A stretch of 64,000 nucleotides of DNA from an uncultured Candidatus Melainabacteria bacterium (GTDB lineage: Bacteria > Cyanobacteriota > Vampirovibrionia > Gastranaerophilales > Gastranaerophilaceae), in contig CANOTP010000001.1 in the NCBI GenBank assembly GCA_947570135.1, positions 248,001 to 312,000 of the forward strand, written 5' to 3'. Below are positions 35,259 to 44,640 of the stretch, piece by piece (position 1 is the first letter of the stretch; the number at the start of each line of letters is the position of its first letter). Under the pieces are notes generated by a model that saw only the letters and a list, made by a program, of their open reading frames with translations, did not search any database and was not told where the DNA came from. The position numbers and the translations under genes were made by a program.

Positions 35259-35969
35259 CTAATTAATATATGTTCCTAATTTTTCACCGTTAAGGATGTT
35301 TTTAATTCCGTCTTCTTTTTTGAAGTCAAATACGACAATCGGAATATTATTTTGCTTACATAATGCGCAAGCTGAAGTATCCATTACTTTTAAGCCGTTT
35401 TTTATAATATCGTCGTAGTTGATATTTTCAAGTTTTTTAGCATCAGGATTAGTGTTCGGGTCATCAGTGTAAACTCCGTCAACACCGTTTTTAGCCATTA
35501 ACATTGCTTCTGCGTTAATTTCGGATGCTCTTAGAGCTGCTGCAGTGTCTGTTGTGAAAAACGGATTGCCTGTTCCTGCCGCAAATATTACGACTCTGCC
35601 TTTTTCAAGGTGTCTGATTGCTCTGTGGCGGATGTACGGTTCCGCAATTTGGTTCATCGCGATTGCCGATTGAACTCTGCATTGTACACCGATTTGTGTT
35701 AAAGCACTTTGCAGTGCAATTGCGTTCATCACAGTTGCAAGCATTCCGACATAATCGCCTGATGCTTGATCCATACCGAGTTTTGCGCTGTTTCTCATCC
35801 CGCGGAAGATGTTTCCGCCGCCTACTACTACCGCAACCTGAGCGCCGTTTTGTGTAACTTTTTTAATTTCATTTGCAATCATTGCAACAGGTGTTTGGTC
35901 AATACCGAACTGTTGTTCGCCAAGTAATGCTTCTCCGCTTATTTTTAATAAAATTCGTTTATATTTCAA
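35259..35969 (-). CDS. pyrH: UMP kinase
   Basis: Phosphorylates UMP to UDP, allosterically controlled. The start is uncertain. ATG 36026 would add 19 residues not typical of the family. TTG 35969 gives LKYKRILLKISGEALLGEQ, matching the normal PyrH N-terminus, with GGGAG 8 nt upstream, and is preferred (236 residues). VVVGGGNIFRG, GTGNPFFTTDTAAALRA and DGVYTDDPN are hallmark motifs of the hexameric bacterial enzyme. First gene of the pyrH-frr-cdsA-rnc-rpe set. Confidence 0.93.
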   Translation of the reverse strand: MKYKRILLKISGEALLGEQQFGIDQTPVAMIANEIKKVTQNGAQVAVVVGGGNIFRGMRNSAKLGMDQASGDYVGMLATVMNAIALQSALTQIGVQCRVQSAIAMNQIAEPYIRHRAIRHLEKGRVVIFAAGTGNPFFTTDTAAALRASEINAEAMLMAKNGVDGVYTDDPNTNPDAKKLENINYDDIIKNGLKVMDTSACALCKQNNIPIVVFDFKKEDGIKNILNGEKLGTYIN

Positions 35970-36064
35970 TGTTGTTTCTCCCTTTATATTCCCTTGGATG
36001 TTGCGAGGGTTGAATAAATTTACCATTTTTATCCTAGCCTAAACTCAGCCTAAAGTAAAGCATT

Positions 36065-36787
36065 TTACTCCATATATTCCTGAATTGTAATAGATTCTAT
36101 TCCTTCAAGGTTTTGGAAGGTTTTATATAAGTCTTTTATAGGTTTTCTTCCTGTCACATCTAAGATACAACTTATTTTGGTGCTTGGTGATTCATCGTTT
36201 TTAAGGCTTTTTTTAGAAAATTCCGAAATTTCGTCGTATTTGTCTAATATAAAGTTATGAATTTTTTCTGTGCAATCTTTGACGCAGACAAGGCTCAGTT
36301 TAACTCTGCGGGTTTTCTTTGTGCTTGTCGGAAGAACTTTGCGTTCTAAAACTCTTATAGAGACAAGGGTTAAAATTGCAAGAATTGTTCCCGAAAACGC
36401 AATATCAAACATTCCAGCACCGCATGCCATACCGATACTTGCGGCAATCCACAGGGTTGCTGCTGTTGTAAGTCCTAAAACTATCGGACCGTTTCTTAAA
36501 ACCGTACCGGCACCGATAAAACCGATACCTGTTACGATTTGCGCGGCAACACGGGATGTGTCGCGTATACCTGTTGCTTGATCAATAATTACGTTATCGC
36601 CGGGTGCAAATGTCGGGAATCCGTAGATTGAAATAAGTGTGAATACGCAAGCGCCCAAACATACTAAGATATGTGTTCTTAACCCTGCATATTTGTTTGT
36701 AAGTTCTCTTTCCAATCCGATACAAAACCCGAATGCAACGGCAACGGCAATTCTTATGAAAAATTCTAAATTAATAAGACCTTCCAT
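36065..36787 (-). CDS. MgtC/SapB-family membrane protein
   Basis: 240 residues. Four or five hydrophobic segments in the first 140 residues, with the MgtC signature GFCIGLERELTNKYAGLRTH, ARVAAQIVTGIGFIGAGTVL and the downstream GLTTAATLWIAASIGMACGAG. A C-terminal soluble region of about 90 residues resembles the ACT-like domain of longer MgtC proteins. Family roles involve magnesium limitation and membrane ATPase control; the role here is not known. The start abuts the next gene's stop (one-base overlap). Confidence 0.88.
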   Translation of the reverse strand: MEGLINLEFFIRIAVAVAFGFCIGLERELTNKYAGLRTHILVCLGACVFTLISIYGFPTFAPGDNVIIDQATGIRDTSRVAAQIVTGIGFIGAGTVLRNGPIVLGLTTAATLWIAASIGMACGAGMFDIAFSGTILAILTLVSIRVLERKVLPTSTKKTRRVKLSLVCVKDCTEKIHNFILDKYDEISEFSKKSLKNDESPSTKISCILDVTGRKPIKDLYKTFQNLEGIESITIQEYME

Positions 36788-37200
36788 TATTTCCTCTTTT
36801 CTTTTATTTTATTATAAATTTTTGTCTGAATTTTTTTATTCCCTGATTCTATGGCATATTGTATAGCGTTTTCTAAATCCCCAAGTTGCATATATGAAAA
36901 CGATGCAAGATATTTTATGCTGTTATCTAAAGGTTTAAGTTTTTCCAAATCTTTAATATATTCAATTGCGCCTAAATAATCTTTTGTGATAACAAGAGTT
37001 GGAATTGCTGATTCAAGTGCGTATTTTTTCTGTGGATTAAACAGTGAGATTTTTACAGCGGTATTTAATAATTTAAGTTCTTTTTGTTTATCTGTTTGAT
37101 TAAAAGAATTCCAAACAAGTATAAACGGCAAACCCCATTCAAATATCAGGATTGCAATTATCAATATACTTAATATAATAATCTTTTTCATCTTAGACAT
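36787..37200 (-). CDS. Membrane-anchored TPR-like hypothetical protein
   Basis: 137 residues. One N-terminal membrane anchor (IIILSILIIAILIFEWGLPFI), then helical repeats of TPR type (DYLGAIEYIKDLEKLKPLDN, LASFSYMQLGDLENAIQYAI). Follows the permease gene by 5 nt and overlaps the MgtC-like gene by one base. No specific family. Probably a protein-binding accessory. Confidence 0.65.
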   Translation of the reverse strand: MSKMKKIIILSILIIAILIFEWGLPFILVWNSFNQTDKQKELKLLNTAVKISLFNPQKKYALESAIPTLVITKDYLGAIEYIKDLEKLKPLDNSIKYLASFSYMQLGDLENAIQYAIESGNKKIQTKIYNKIKEKRK

Positions 37201-37205
37201 AAAAC

Positions 37206-38273
37206 TTATCTCACTTTAGATTTTGGGTCTAATATATCTCTAATAGTATCACCTATTAAATTAAATGCCAAAACTGATACAAAAATTAAAAAACCCGGAG
37301 TTAGAAGCCATGGTCTGTATAGGATGTTTGTAAACTCCTGGGCTTCTTTTAACATATTTCCCCAACTTGCATCCGGCTGTTGAATTCCAAGTCCTAAGAA
37401 GCTTAAACCTGATTCAGAGAGAATATAAGACGGAACAGATAATGTCATTGCTACGATTACAAAGCTTGTGGTCTGTGGCAGAAGGTGTTTTGTAATAATT
37501 CGCATTTTTGAAGCTCCGATTGATTGAGCCGCTTGAATGTATTCCTGATTCTTAACAGATAGAACCATTCCTCTTACAACTCTTGCGAACCCTGCCCAAC
37601 CGATTAGTGCAAGGATTATAACAATAAGCATAAACCTTTGGGTGCTTGTCATTCCTGACGGTAGAATCGAGGCTAATATTATCAAAAGATAAAAACTCGG
37701 GATTGACATAATGGCTTCTGCGAACCTCATCATAATACTGTCTACCCTTCCGCCAATGTAACCCGAAATTCCACCGAACAAAAGCCCTATCGGGAATAAT
37801 ACAAATAAGGCAAGAAATCCGATAGTCATTGAAATTCTTCCGCCAAATAACAGTCTTGAAAATACATCACGACCGTTGATATCTGTGCCGAGTAAGAATA
37901 TTCTTCCGTCACGGTCTGTTGTAAACAAATGTCGTTTCATAGGGATAAGCCCTAAAAACTTATACGGTTGACCTTTTGAGAAAAACTTTATGTAATGTTT
38001 TTTACTTCTGTCAAGCCTGTATTTTATTTCAAGGTTATTTTTGTCAAACTCGCGGACATAATTATATGTATAAGGTTTTGAAAGTTTTCCGTTTTCATCT
38101 ATCGTAAAGAGTTTAGACGGCGGAACATAAGCCATTGTTCTATCTGAAAAATCCTTAGTATAAGGTGCGATAAAATCAGCTAAAAACAGTGCAATATAGA
38201 TTACCCCGAGAACAAGAAGGGCAATTCTTGCAAATTTATCTTTCCAAAGTTGTTTAAATATATCTTTTATCAT
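37206..38273 (-). CDS. Oligopeptide ABC transporter permease (OppC/DppC type)
   Basis: 355 residues. Family transmembrane segments, with the conserved HLFTTDRDGRIFLLGTDING-type segment and DVFSRLLFGGRISM before the permease domain. The EAA-like loop AAQSIGASKMRIITKHLLPQ contacts the ATPase, and GLGIQQPDASWGNMLKEA is typical. Overlaps the OppB-type gene by 4 nt. Partner of the binding protein at 39241-41085 and probably of the ATPase at 5905-6867. Confidence 0.92.
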   Translation of the reverse strand: MIKDIFKQLWKDKFARIALLVLGVIYIALFLADFIAPYTKDFSDRTMAYVPPSKLFTIDENGKLSKPYTYNYVREFDKNNLEIKYRLDRSKKHYIKFFSKGQPYKFLGLIPMKRHLFTTDRDGRIFLLGTDINGRDVFSRLLFGGRISMTIGFLALFVLFPIGLLFGGISGYIGGRVDSIMMRFAEAIMSIPSFYLLIILASILPSGMTSTQRFMLIVIILALIGWAGFARVVRGMVLSVKNQEYIQAAQSIGASKMRIITKHLLPQTTSFVIVAMTLSVPSYILSESGLSFLGLGIQQPDASWGNMLKEAQEFTNILYRPWLLTPGFLIFVSVLAFNLIGDTIRDILDPKSKVR

Positions 38274-39241
38274 GATTTCACCCTAATCCTCGGGTCGGTA
38301 ATAATAAGGAGAATATCTGCTATCAGGTTTCCCAAGATAAGCATAACTGCCCCCATCATAAGTGACGCCATAACAAGATTGATGTCAGACTTTAGAACGG
38401 CTTCTAAGATTAGTCTGCCAAGTCCCGGGTACTGAAAAACATACTCGGTCAGCGCAGCACCTGATAATAACCCAGCAAACTCAAACCCCAGAAGTGTTAT
38501 CATAGGATTAACAGCGTTTCTGAGTGCGTGTTTATATATAACAACGCTTTCAGGTAATCCTTTTGCCCGTGCAAATTTTACGTAATCGCTATCTAAAACA
38601 TCAAGCATATTTGCTCTCATTTGGCGCTGCAAGCCCGCTAGAGATATCGTAAACAGTACAAATACAGGTAAAACCAAATGATAAGCAATATCTATAAACT
38701 TCCCGCCGAAACTTAGGTCGGAAAAATTAGGGCTTGTTAAGCCGCCAATCGGAAACCACCCTGTTTTTACGGCAAATAAAAGTAATAAAACCGCAAAGAA
38801 AAATGAAGGAATAGCCATTCCGATACTTGTTAAAACCGTTAATATTCTGTCAATCGGAGTTTTCCACTTAACTGCCGCGATAATCCCTAACGGTACCCCC
38901 ACAAGCCAGGTTAAAAAGATTACGATTGAAGTTAATAAAAGAGTATTCGGAATTCGTTCTTTTAATTTTTGGCTGACTTTTTCGCCCGTTGAAGTTACTC
39001 CTAAATCGCCTTTAATAAATGAAAACGCCCATTTGCCGTATTGAATTATTACAGGCTTATCAAGTCCTAAGCGTTGGCGTTCTTTTTCTACTGTTTCAGG
39101 AGAAATCGACGGGTTTAATTTTAACTCAGCGAGCGGGTCAACGGGTGATAATCTTATTATAAAAAAGCTTATTAAAGATACTATTATAAGTAACGGTATC
39201 GTCTGGATAATCCTTTTAAATATGTATTTAAAAAGTTCCAT
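38270..39241 (-). CDS. Oligopeptide ABC transporter permease (OppB/DppB type)
   Basis: 323 residues. Six predicted membrane segments, with N-terminal IPLLIIVSLISFFIIRLSPVDP and GLDKPVIIQYGKWAFSFIKGDLG, and the ATPase-contact loop KFARAKGLPESVVIYKHALR. OppB/DppB rather than OppC by these motifs. Overlaps the neighbouring permease and binding-protein genes by 4 nt and 1 nt, so the three are co-translated. Confidence 0.93.
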   Translation of the reverse strand: MELFKYIFKRIIQTIPLLIIVSLISFFIIRLSPVDPLAELKLNPSISPETVEKERQRLGLDKPVIIQYGKWAFSFIKGDLGVTSTGEKVSQKLKERIPNTLLLTSIVIFLTWLVGVPLGIIAAVKWKTPIDRILTVLTSIGMAIPSFFFAVLLLLFAVKTGWFPIGGLTSPNFSDLSFGGKFIDIAYHLVLPVFVLFTISLAGLQRQMRANMLDVLDSDYVKFARAKGLPESVVIYKHALRNAVNPMITLLGFEFAGLLSGAALTEYVFQYPGLGRLILEAVLKSDINLVMASLMMGAVMLILGNLIADILLIITDPRIRVKS

Positions 39242-41085
39242 TATTTCTCCCTCCCGACATAAATTTCTTCAATGTTATGCGTAATTCCGCCTAAACTTGA
39301 AGGGTAAATGTTTTTAAATTTATCTCTGATTGCAACAATTACAACAGGAGAATAAATATAAACAAACGGTTTTTCACGGTTTACGATTTCCTGATATCTG
39401 TCGTAATGTTTTTTTCTGTCTTCAAATTTAGTTGCCAAAGCGCCTTTGGTAAAACAGTCATCAAGCTCTTTTTCCCACGATAAAATCCCGATTTTACCTT
39501 CCTGCGGGGTTCTCATATTGAACATATGGAGTCTTCCGTCAGAAAGCCAAACGTTTTTTCCGCCGTTTGGTTCTAATGGTGAGCCTGTAAGACCCATAAT
39601 TACCATATCCCAGTCAAATGTACTTACAAGTTTATTTACAAGCGAGTTAAATTCGATAGGTTTAAAATTAACCTTCATCCCCAAGTCTTCCAAATCCTGT
39701 TTGACCATAACACCGATTGCTTCACGTTCGGTGTTTCCCGCGTTTGTATACAGGTCAAATTCGACGCGGTTTCCGTCTTTATCGTATAGCACGCCTTTTT
39801 TTGTGTAAAAACCTGATTTTTTTAATAATTCTTTTGATTTTTCAAGGTCTTTATCGTAAGGTTTTATGTTTTTATTTAAGTAAATTGAGTTTAAGCTTTC
39901 TGGAGTAAACAACGGTGCCGCAATTCCGTTTGCTATATTAAACACCATATTTTTTCTGTCAATCGCATAATCAACCGCGTGTCTGAAATTTATATCCTGA
40001 AACCATTTTTGCTTGACAGGGTTTACGTAAAACTTGCCGTCTTTATTTTTGCGGTTATTTAAGTTCATTGATAAATAAGTTGTGCTTGTCGTTGGACCAA
40101 GGTTATACAGTTTAAAATCAGAATGCGGTTCAAGTGATTTATATCGTGCGACTTTTGAACCCTGGAGCGATATAACGTCAAGTTCTTTTGCTTCAAACTT
40201 TAAAACTTCGTTATTTAAATCCCCGACGATTAAAAATATGTATTTATCCAAATACGGTAATTTTTGGTCCTTTTTATTTATTTCGTAATAATTCGGATTT
40301 CTTTCAAATACTACTCTTTGCGCGGGAACGTATTCTTTTAACTTAAACGCACCTGAGGTTACAAAATCTTTTGGTGGAGTGTTTGTTGATAAAAACGAGT
40401 CAAAATATTCTTTTCCTTTTTTAACGGCAGGCATGAATATATGTTTTGGCGCAATTGAAGCAGATAGCAGCCTTATAAACGGTGCGTAAGGTTTATGGGT
40501 TGTAAATTCCACTGTATAATCATCAATTTTGCGAACTTGCGGTAATTTATCATCAATTACAAGCGAATCCCTGGTTGATGTGTCGCCAAAGCCCGCAAAA
40601 ATTATATCTCGCCATGTGAAAACAACATCATTTGCGGTTATTGGTTTTCCGTCAGACCACTTAACACCATGACGAAGTTTTATTGTATAAGTTTTTCCGT
40701 CAGGTGAGATTGAATATGATTTTGCAAGTTTCGGGATTGTTTCTCCGTAGATCGGATCGGTTGTCAAAAGCCCGTCATACATAATACTTGCCATAACTTG
40801 AGAGGTATTATCTTTACAATTAAACGGGTTAAAAGTTTTAGGACCTTCACCAATAGTAGAGGTTATAAGTTCTCCTCCAAAGTTTCCGATTGGAGCTTGT
40901 GATTGCAGATAATCGACTCCATTTATTGTTACGTTTTTTGGTGTCGGATAGGTCCAATCTGATGATATATTTTTATCTTCACTTGGTTTAACATCACTTT
41001 CGGGAACATCTTTTACGAGGCAGCCTTTTAGCAGCAATGCTGCAAGTAAAATTACCGTTAAAACCTTAAAAACTCTCCTAATCAT
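39241..41085 (-). CDS. Oligopeptide-type ABC transporter substrate-binding lipoprotein
   Basis: 614 residues, SBP_bac_5 family. N-terminal lipoprotein signal (VILLAALLLKGC, lipidated Cys22). Conserved IYDGLLTTDPIYGE, LRHGVKWSDGKPITANDVVF and the C-terminal YDRYQEIVNREKPFVYIY. Binds peptides or similar solutes in the periplasm and delivers them to the two permeases that follow. The gene has a leaderless promoter. Confidence 0.9.
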   Translation of the reverse strand: MIRRVFKVLTVILLAALLLKGCLVKDVPESDVKPSEDKNISSDWTYPTPKNVTINGVDYLQSQAPIGNFGGELITSTIGEGPKTFNPFNCKDNTSQVMASIMYDGLLTTDPIYGETIPKLAKSYSISPDGKTYTIKLRHGVKWSDGKPITANDVVFTWRDIIFAGFGDTSTRDSLVIDDKLPQVRKIDDYTVEFTTHKPYAPFIRLLSASIAPKHIFMPAVKKGKEYFDSFLSTNTPPKDFVTSGAFKLKEYVPAQRVVFERNPNYYEINKKDQKLPYLDKYIFLIVGDLNNEVLKFEAKELDVISLQGSKVARYKSLEPHSDFKLYNLGPTTSTTYLSMNLNNRKNKDGKFYVNPVKQKWFQDINFRHAVDYAIDRKNMVFNIANGIAAPLFTPESLNSIYLNKNIKPYDKDLEKSKELLKKSGFYTKKGVLYDKDGNRVEFDLYTNAGNTEREAIGVMVKQDLEDLGMKVNFKPIEFNSLVNKLVSTFDWDMVIMGLTGSPLEPNGGKNVWLSDGRLHMFNMRTPQEGKIGILSWEKELDDCFTKGALATKFEDRKKHYDRYQEIVNREKPFVYIYSPVVIVAIRDKFKNIYPSSLGGITHNIEEIYVGREK

Positions 41086-41097
41086 GTTTTCAATATA
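41086..41097 (-). promoter_or_regulatory. Leaderless promoter of the oppA-like gene
   Basis: On the minus strand TATATT (41092-41097) is followed by GAAAAC (6 nt) and then the ATG at 41085. There is no Shine-Dalgarno in the gap. No strong -35 is apparent. Confidence 0.55.
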
Positions 41098-41249
41098 TCA
41101 TAAAAAGAATGAATTGTATTATCTTACAGGATATAGCTGAATATTTAATTGTAACAAAATATTAAGTATTTGGTTTATATTTAACAAGTTTTTTTTTGTT
41201 TGAACTTATAATGAACAATAATACATAAAAATTTAGGAGAAATTGAATT

Positions 41250-41840
41250 ATGCGAGTTGCACCTGTTTCTGTAAATACTAATAAAAATAACCAACATTTT
41301 GGGCTTTTAAAATATGAATTGGATAAGCCGTCAAAAGAATTATATTATCAATTATGTAGTGAGCGACCTTACTCTTCGACAAAAACCATCCATGAAGAAA
41401 TTGTTGCATTGGATAAAGCATTGGATGATTTTAATGAAGAATCAGAACAAAAAGTTCAAAGTTTTCTTAATTGCAACCCTGCGACAAGACCTCTTGTCGC
41501 AAGAGAAGTTTGGCCTGAAGATAAACCCGTAAACATTTCTGTCAAACGAGTAAATGTTGATGATAAAGAAACTTTAATTGCTACTTTTGATGGTAAATAT
41601 ACCAGAAAAGCCGAAGAATTGATTGAAATAGAAGAGGCTCGTCCGCTTGTCACTGATTTCAGAAGATTCTTGCGCAGAATGGTCAGAGATCCGCAAATTT
41701 CAAATGCGTTAATAATACCTGAAGTTTCAAAAAAACCGTTGTATATTGAAACTTTAAAAAGACAGGAAAGATTAGACAGCTTAGATCCTGAAGAAAAAGA
41801 ACGAGAACTTCGTGAAGATATCAATGAATGGATTGGTTAA
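41250..41840 (+). CDS. Hypothetical protein upstream of nrdJ
   Basis: 196 residues, with AGGAGA before the ATG. Starts MRVAPVSVNTNKNNQHFGLL; the rest is charged and apparently soluble, with an EELIEIEEARPLVTDFRRFL helix and a charged tail. Ends 26 nt before nrdJ, so probably co-transcribed, but no family or role is recognised. Confidence 0.65.
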   Translation: MRVAPVSVNTNKNNQHFGLLKYELDKPSKELYYQLCSERPYSSTKTIHEEIVALDKALDDFNEESEQKVQSFLNCNPATRPLVAREVWPEDKPVNISVKRVNVDDKETLIATFDGKYTRKAEELIEIEEARPLVTDFRRFLRRMVRDPQISNALIIPEVSKKPLYIETLKRQERLDSLDPEEKERELREDINEWIG

Positions 41841-41866
41841 GTCCTGATATTTAAAAAGGAGAGATT

Positions 41867-43762
41867 ATGCAGGATAACAAAAATTGTCCTGAGAGTTTAG
41901 GTTTTTCCGAAAATGCCTTAAAAGTTTTAGAAAAAAGATACTTAAACAGGGATAATAAGGGAAATTGTATCGAAACCCCAAAAGAAATGTTACAAAGGGT
42001 TTCGAATACGATTGCGTTAGGAAACCCAGATGAAGCCAATCAATTTTATGATGTTATGGCAAAGCGATATTTTATCCCGAATTCTCCTACATTGATGAAT
42101 GCGGGGAAAAAACTCGGACAGCTTGCCGCGTGTTTTGTTCTGCCGATTGAAGACAGTTTGGTAAGTATTTTTGATACTTTAAAAAGCACTGCATTAATTC
42201 ATCAATCGGGTGGCGGTACAGGTTTTTCATTCTCACGATTGCGTCCGAAAAACAGTATTGTAAAGTCAACTATGGGTGTATCCTCAGGTCCTGTTTCTTT
42301 TATGGAGGTTTATAACGCGGCAACAGAAGCCGTTAAACAAGGCGGAACAAGGCGTGGGGCGAATATGGGTATCTTGCGTGTCGATCATCCTGATATTATT
42401 GACTTTATTAATTGTAAAACAGATTTAAATAAGTTAAATAACTTTAATATCTCGGTTGCGATAACCGATAAGTTTATGGAAGCCTACATTAATGGAGAGG
42501 ATTATGAACTGATAAATCCTCAGGACTGTGAAGTTTTTGCGAAGAAAAGTGCGAAAGAGGTTTTTGAACTGTTGGTTGAGCGTTCTTGGCAGAACGGGGA
42601 ACCGGGGGTTATATTTATTGACAGAATAAATACGGATAATCCGACACCTGAGTTAGGAGAAATAGAATCGACAAATCCTTGCGGAGAAGTGCCGTTATTG
42701 CCGTATGAGGCTTGTAACTTAGGTTCAATAAATCTGGGGCAAATGGTTGATGATTCGAGTGAGATTGATTGGGATTTACTGGAGCAAACCGTCAGGACTG
42801 CTATGAGATTTTTGGATAATGTCATTACCGTAAATAAGTACCCGCTGCCTGAGATTAAAGAAATTGTATCAAATAACCGTAAAATTGGTCTTGGTGTAAT
42901 GGGTTGGGCTGATATGCTTATGAAACTCGGTATATCTTACGCCTCAGATAAGGGGGTAAAACTTGCGGCTGAGGTTATGGAGTTTATAAACTATGTTTCC
43001 AAAACAGAATCCGTGGAAATGGCTAAAAACCGTGGACGATTCAATAATTTTCACGGAAGTCTTTATGATAGCGAAAATTATTTTTACAACAAATATCGTG
43101 GTGGAAAAATTACGGATGAGCAGTGGCAAAAACTTGATGAAGATGTTAAAAAATACGGTATTCGAAATGCCACAACAACCTGTATCGCACCGACAGGTAC
43201 GATTTCAATGATAGCAGGAGCTTCAGGCGGGATAGAACCGTTGTTCGGACTTGTGTTTTCCCGTAATATTATGGACGGCACGGAACTTCTTGAAGTAAAT
43301 CCGATATTTGAAAATTACATGAAATCTCACGAATTATATACAGATGAGCTTATGTCAAAAATATCAAAAGAGGGTTCTGTTGCTCATATTGAAGAAATTC
43401 CGAATGAGGTTAAAGCCGTTTTTCAAACCGCGCATGATATAACACCATTCTGGCATGTGAAAATGCAATCGGCTTTCCAAAAATATACGGATAATGCGGT
43501 ATCAAAAACGGTTAATTTCGTGGAATCAGCGACAAAAGATGATATAAAAGAAACGTATATTCTCGCGTATAAGAATAATTTAAAGGGGATAACCGTATAT
43601 CGAAACAATTCTCGAAACTTTCAGCCGATGAACCTCGAGGTAAAAAAAGAAGAATCTACAGGTGAGATAAAAACCGTAAAATGTCCCGAATGCGGGAATG
43701 AAATTCAAATGGCGGAAGGTTGTTTTATTTGTTTAAACTGCGGATACTCAGGGTGCTCGTAA
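41867..43762 (+). CDS. nrdJ: Adenosylcobalamin-dependent (class II) ribonucleotide reductase
   Basis: Reduces ribonucleotides to deoxyribonucleotides by a cobalamin-generated thiyl radical, oxygen-independent. 631 residues. Conserved PTLMNAGKKLGQLAACF, HQSGGGTGFSFSRLRPK, KQGGTRRGANMGIL, STNPCGEVPLLPYEACNLGS (active-site Cys) and PTGTISMIAGASGGIEPLFG. A C-terminal zinc ribbon, CPECGNE...CLNCGYSGCS, may re-reduce the active-site disulphide. AAGGAGA precedes the ATG. No cobalamin riboswitch is visible in the short upstream gap. Confidence 0.93.
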   Translation: MQDNKNCPESLGFSENALKVLEKRYLNRDNKGNCIETPKEMLQRVSNTIALGNPDEANQFYDVMAKRYFIPNSPTLMNAGKKLGQLAACFVLPIEDSLVSIFDTLKSTALIHQSGGGTGFSFSRLRPKNSIVKSTMGVSSGPVSFMEVYNAATEAVKQGGTRRGANMGILRVDHPDIIDFINCKTDLNKLNNFNISVAITDKFMEAYINGEDYELINPQDCEVFAKKSAKEVFELLVERSWQNGEPGVIFIDRINTDNPTPELGEIESTNPCGEVPLLPYEACNLGSINLGQMVDDSSEIDWDLLEQTVRTAMRFLDNVITVNKYPLPEIKEIVSNNRKIGLGVMGWADMLMKLGISYASDKGVKLAAEVMEFINYVSKTESVEMAKNRGRFNNFHGSLYDSENYFYNKYRGGKITDEQWQKLDEDVKKYGIRNATTTCIAPTGTISMIAGASGGIEPLFGLVFSRNIMDGTELLEVNPIFENYMKSHELYTDELMSKISKEGSVAHIEEIPNEVKAVFQTAHDITPFWHVKMQSAFQKYTDNAVSKTVNFVESATKDDIKETYILAYKNNLKGITVYRNNSRNFQPMNLEVKKEESTGEIKTVKCPECGNEIQMAEGCFICLNCGYSGCS

Positions 43763-43818
43763 ATTGACATTTAAAAATAACTCGGGTATGATTAATTTGT
43801 TCAAGGAGGATAAAAAAG

Positions 43819-43892
43819 ATGAAAAACGTTACTATGACTAAGATTTCGGGGGGGGTAACTTTTTAAGCTCCTCGGCCGGAGTGGGCACCATG
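43819..43892 (+). promoter_or_regulatory. Out-of-frame leader ORF with G8 tract and internal re-initiation site before the third prepilin gene
   Basis: AAGGAGG precedes ATG 43819. The 15-codon ORF (MKNVTMTKISGG...) contains eight G (43848-43855) and stops at TAA 43864-43866. The prepilin frame is +2; with nine G the frame runs through without a stop. After the stop, GGAG (43878-43881) lies 8 nt before ATG 43890. The layout is nearly identical to that at 7375-7448. Confidence 0.7.
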
Positions 43893-44609
43893 CCACCAAC
43901 GGTATTTATACGACTTCAACAGCTCAGCTCCGCAAGTAGGGGGTTTACATTAGCGGAGGTATTAATTACCCTTGGAATAATCGGCGTTGTCTCCGCTATA
44001 ACTATAACGATGTTAATGACTAATTATCAACGAACCCGTGATGTTAATATATTAAAAAAGCAATACTCCGAACTTTCTCAGGCTTTTCGCTCAGCATCTC
44101 AGGAATACGATTTATATTCATCTACCCCTAAAGAAATTGTAGATGCTTTAAAACCCCATATAAAGTGGTCAGGTACTTTTGAAAATTCACAATATGATGC
44201 ACTAAAAGCCATGTGCTATAATCCGAACCGCCAATATTGGGGAGGGCGGAAGGTAAAACGAAACGGCGGTTATCTTTGGCAAGGCGGAAATTGCGGTATT
44301 TCAAATCCTATAGCGGAAGTTCGTGCGTCTATGGAATTACATAACGGAGCTTGTGTCGGATTTGGACCAAGGCATGAAATTATTCTTGATACAAACGGTT
44401 CTTATACATTACCAAACATTGTTGGAAAAGATGTTTTTATTTTTGAAGTTAACAATAAAAACGGGATAGAACCAAAGGGTAAAAATTTATCTGATAGTGC
44501 CGTTAAAACAGGAGGCAACGGGTGTAATAAGACTTTAAAAAATTGCGGGGCAGGAATGTATTGTGCTGCCAGAATTCTGCGAGAGGGGTGGCAGATAAAT
44601 TATTATTAG
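43881..44609 (+). CDS. Type IV prepilin-like protein behind a poly-G leader
   Basis: The open frame starts at GTG 43881; ATG 43890 is a better internal start. Fused to the leader it would start at 43819. The leader peptide contains RLQQLSSASRG and cleavage should occur at G|FTLAEVLITLGIIGVVSA, a canonical prepilin N-terminus with Glu at +5. The soluble domain has scattered Cys and a DTNGSYTLPNIVGKDVF motif matching the other prepilins, and ends CAARILREGWQINYY. Likely a pilin or minor pilin. It follows nrdJ but has its own ribosome-binding site. Confidence 0.8.
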   Translation: MGTMPPTVFIRLQQLSSASRGFTLAEVLITLGIIGVVSAITITMLMTNYQRTRDVNILKKQYSELSQAFRSASQEYDLYSSTPKEIVDALKPHIKWSGTFENSQYDALKAMCYNPNRQYWGGRKVKRNGGYLWQGGNCGISNPIAEVRASMELHNGACVGFGPRHEIILDTNGSYTLPNIVGKDVFIFEVNNKNGIEPKGKNLSDSAVKTGGNGCNKTLKNCGAGMYCAARILREGWQINYY

Positions 44610-44611
44610 TG

Positions 44612-44617
44612 TATAAT
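44612..44617 (+). promoter_or_regulatory. -10 element upstream of the 140-residue gene
   Basis: TATAAT three bases after the prepilin stop codon; a short leader with AAGGAG leads to ATG 44641. No distinct -35 seen. Confidence 0.5.
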
Positions 44618-44640
44618 CTGAAAAGTAAAAGGAGATTTTT

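Noticed and set aside
35970-36026. 19-residue N-terminal extension of PyrH
   Set aside because: Atypical of the family; TTG 35969 has a better-placed ribosome-binding site and restores the conserved N-terminus.
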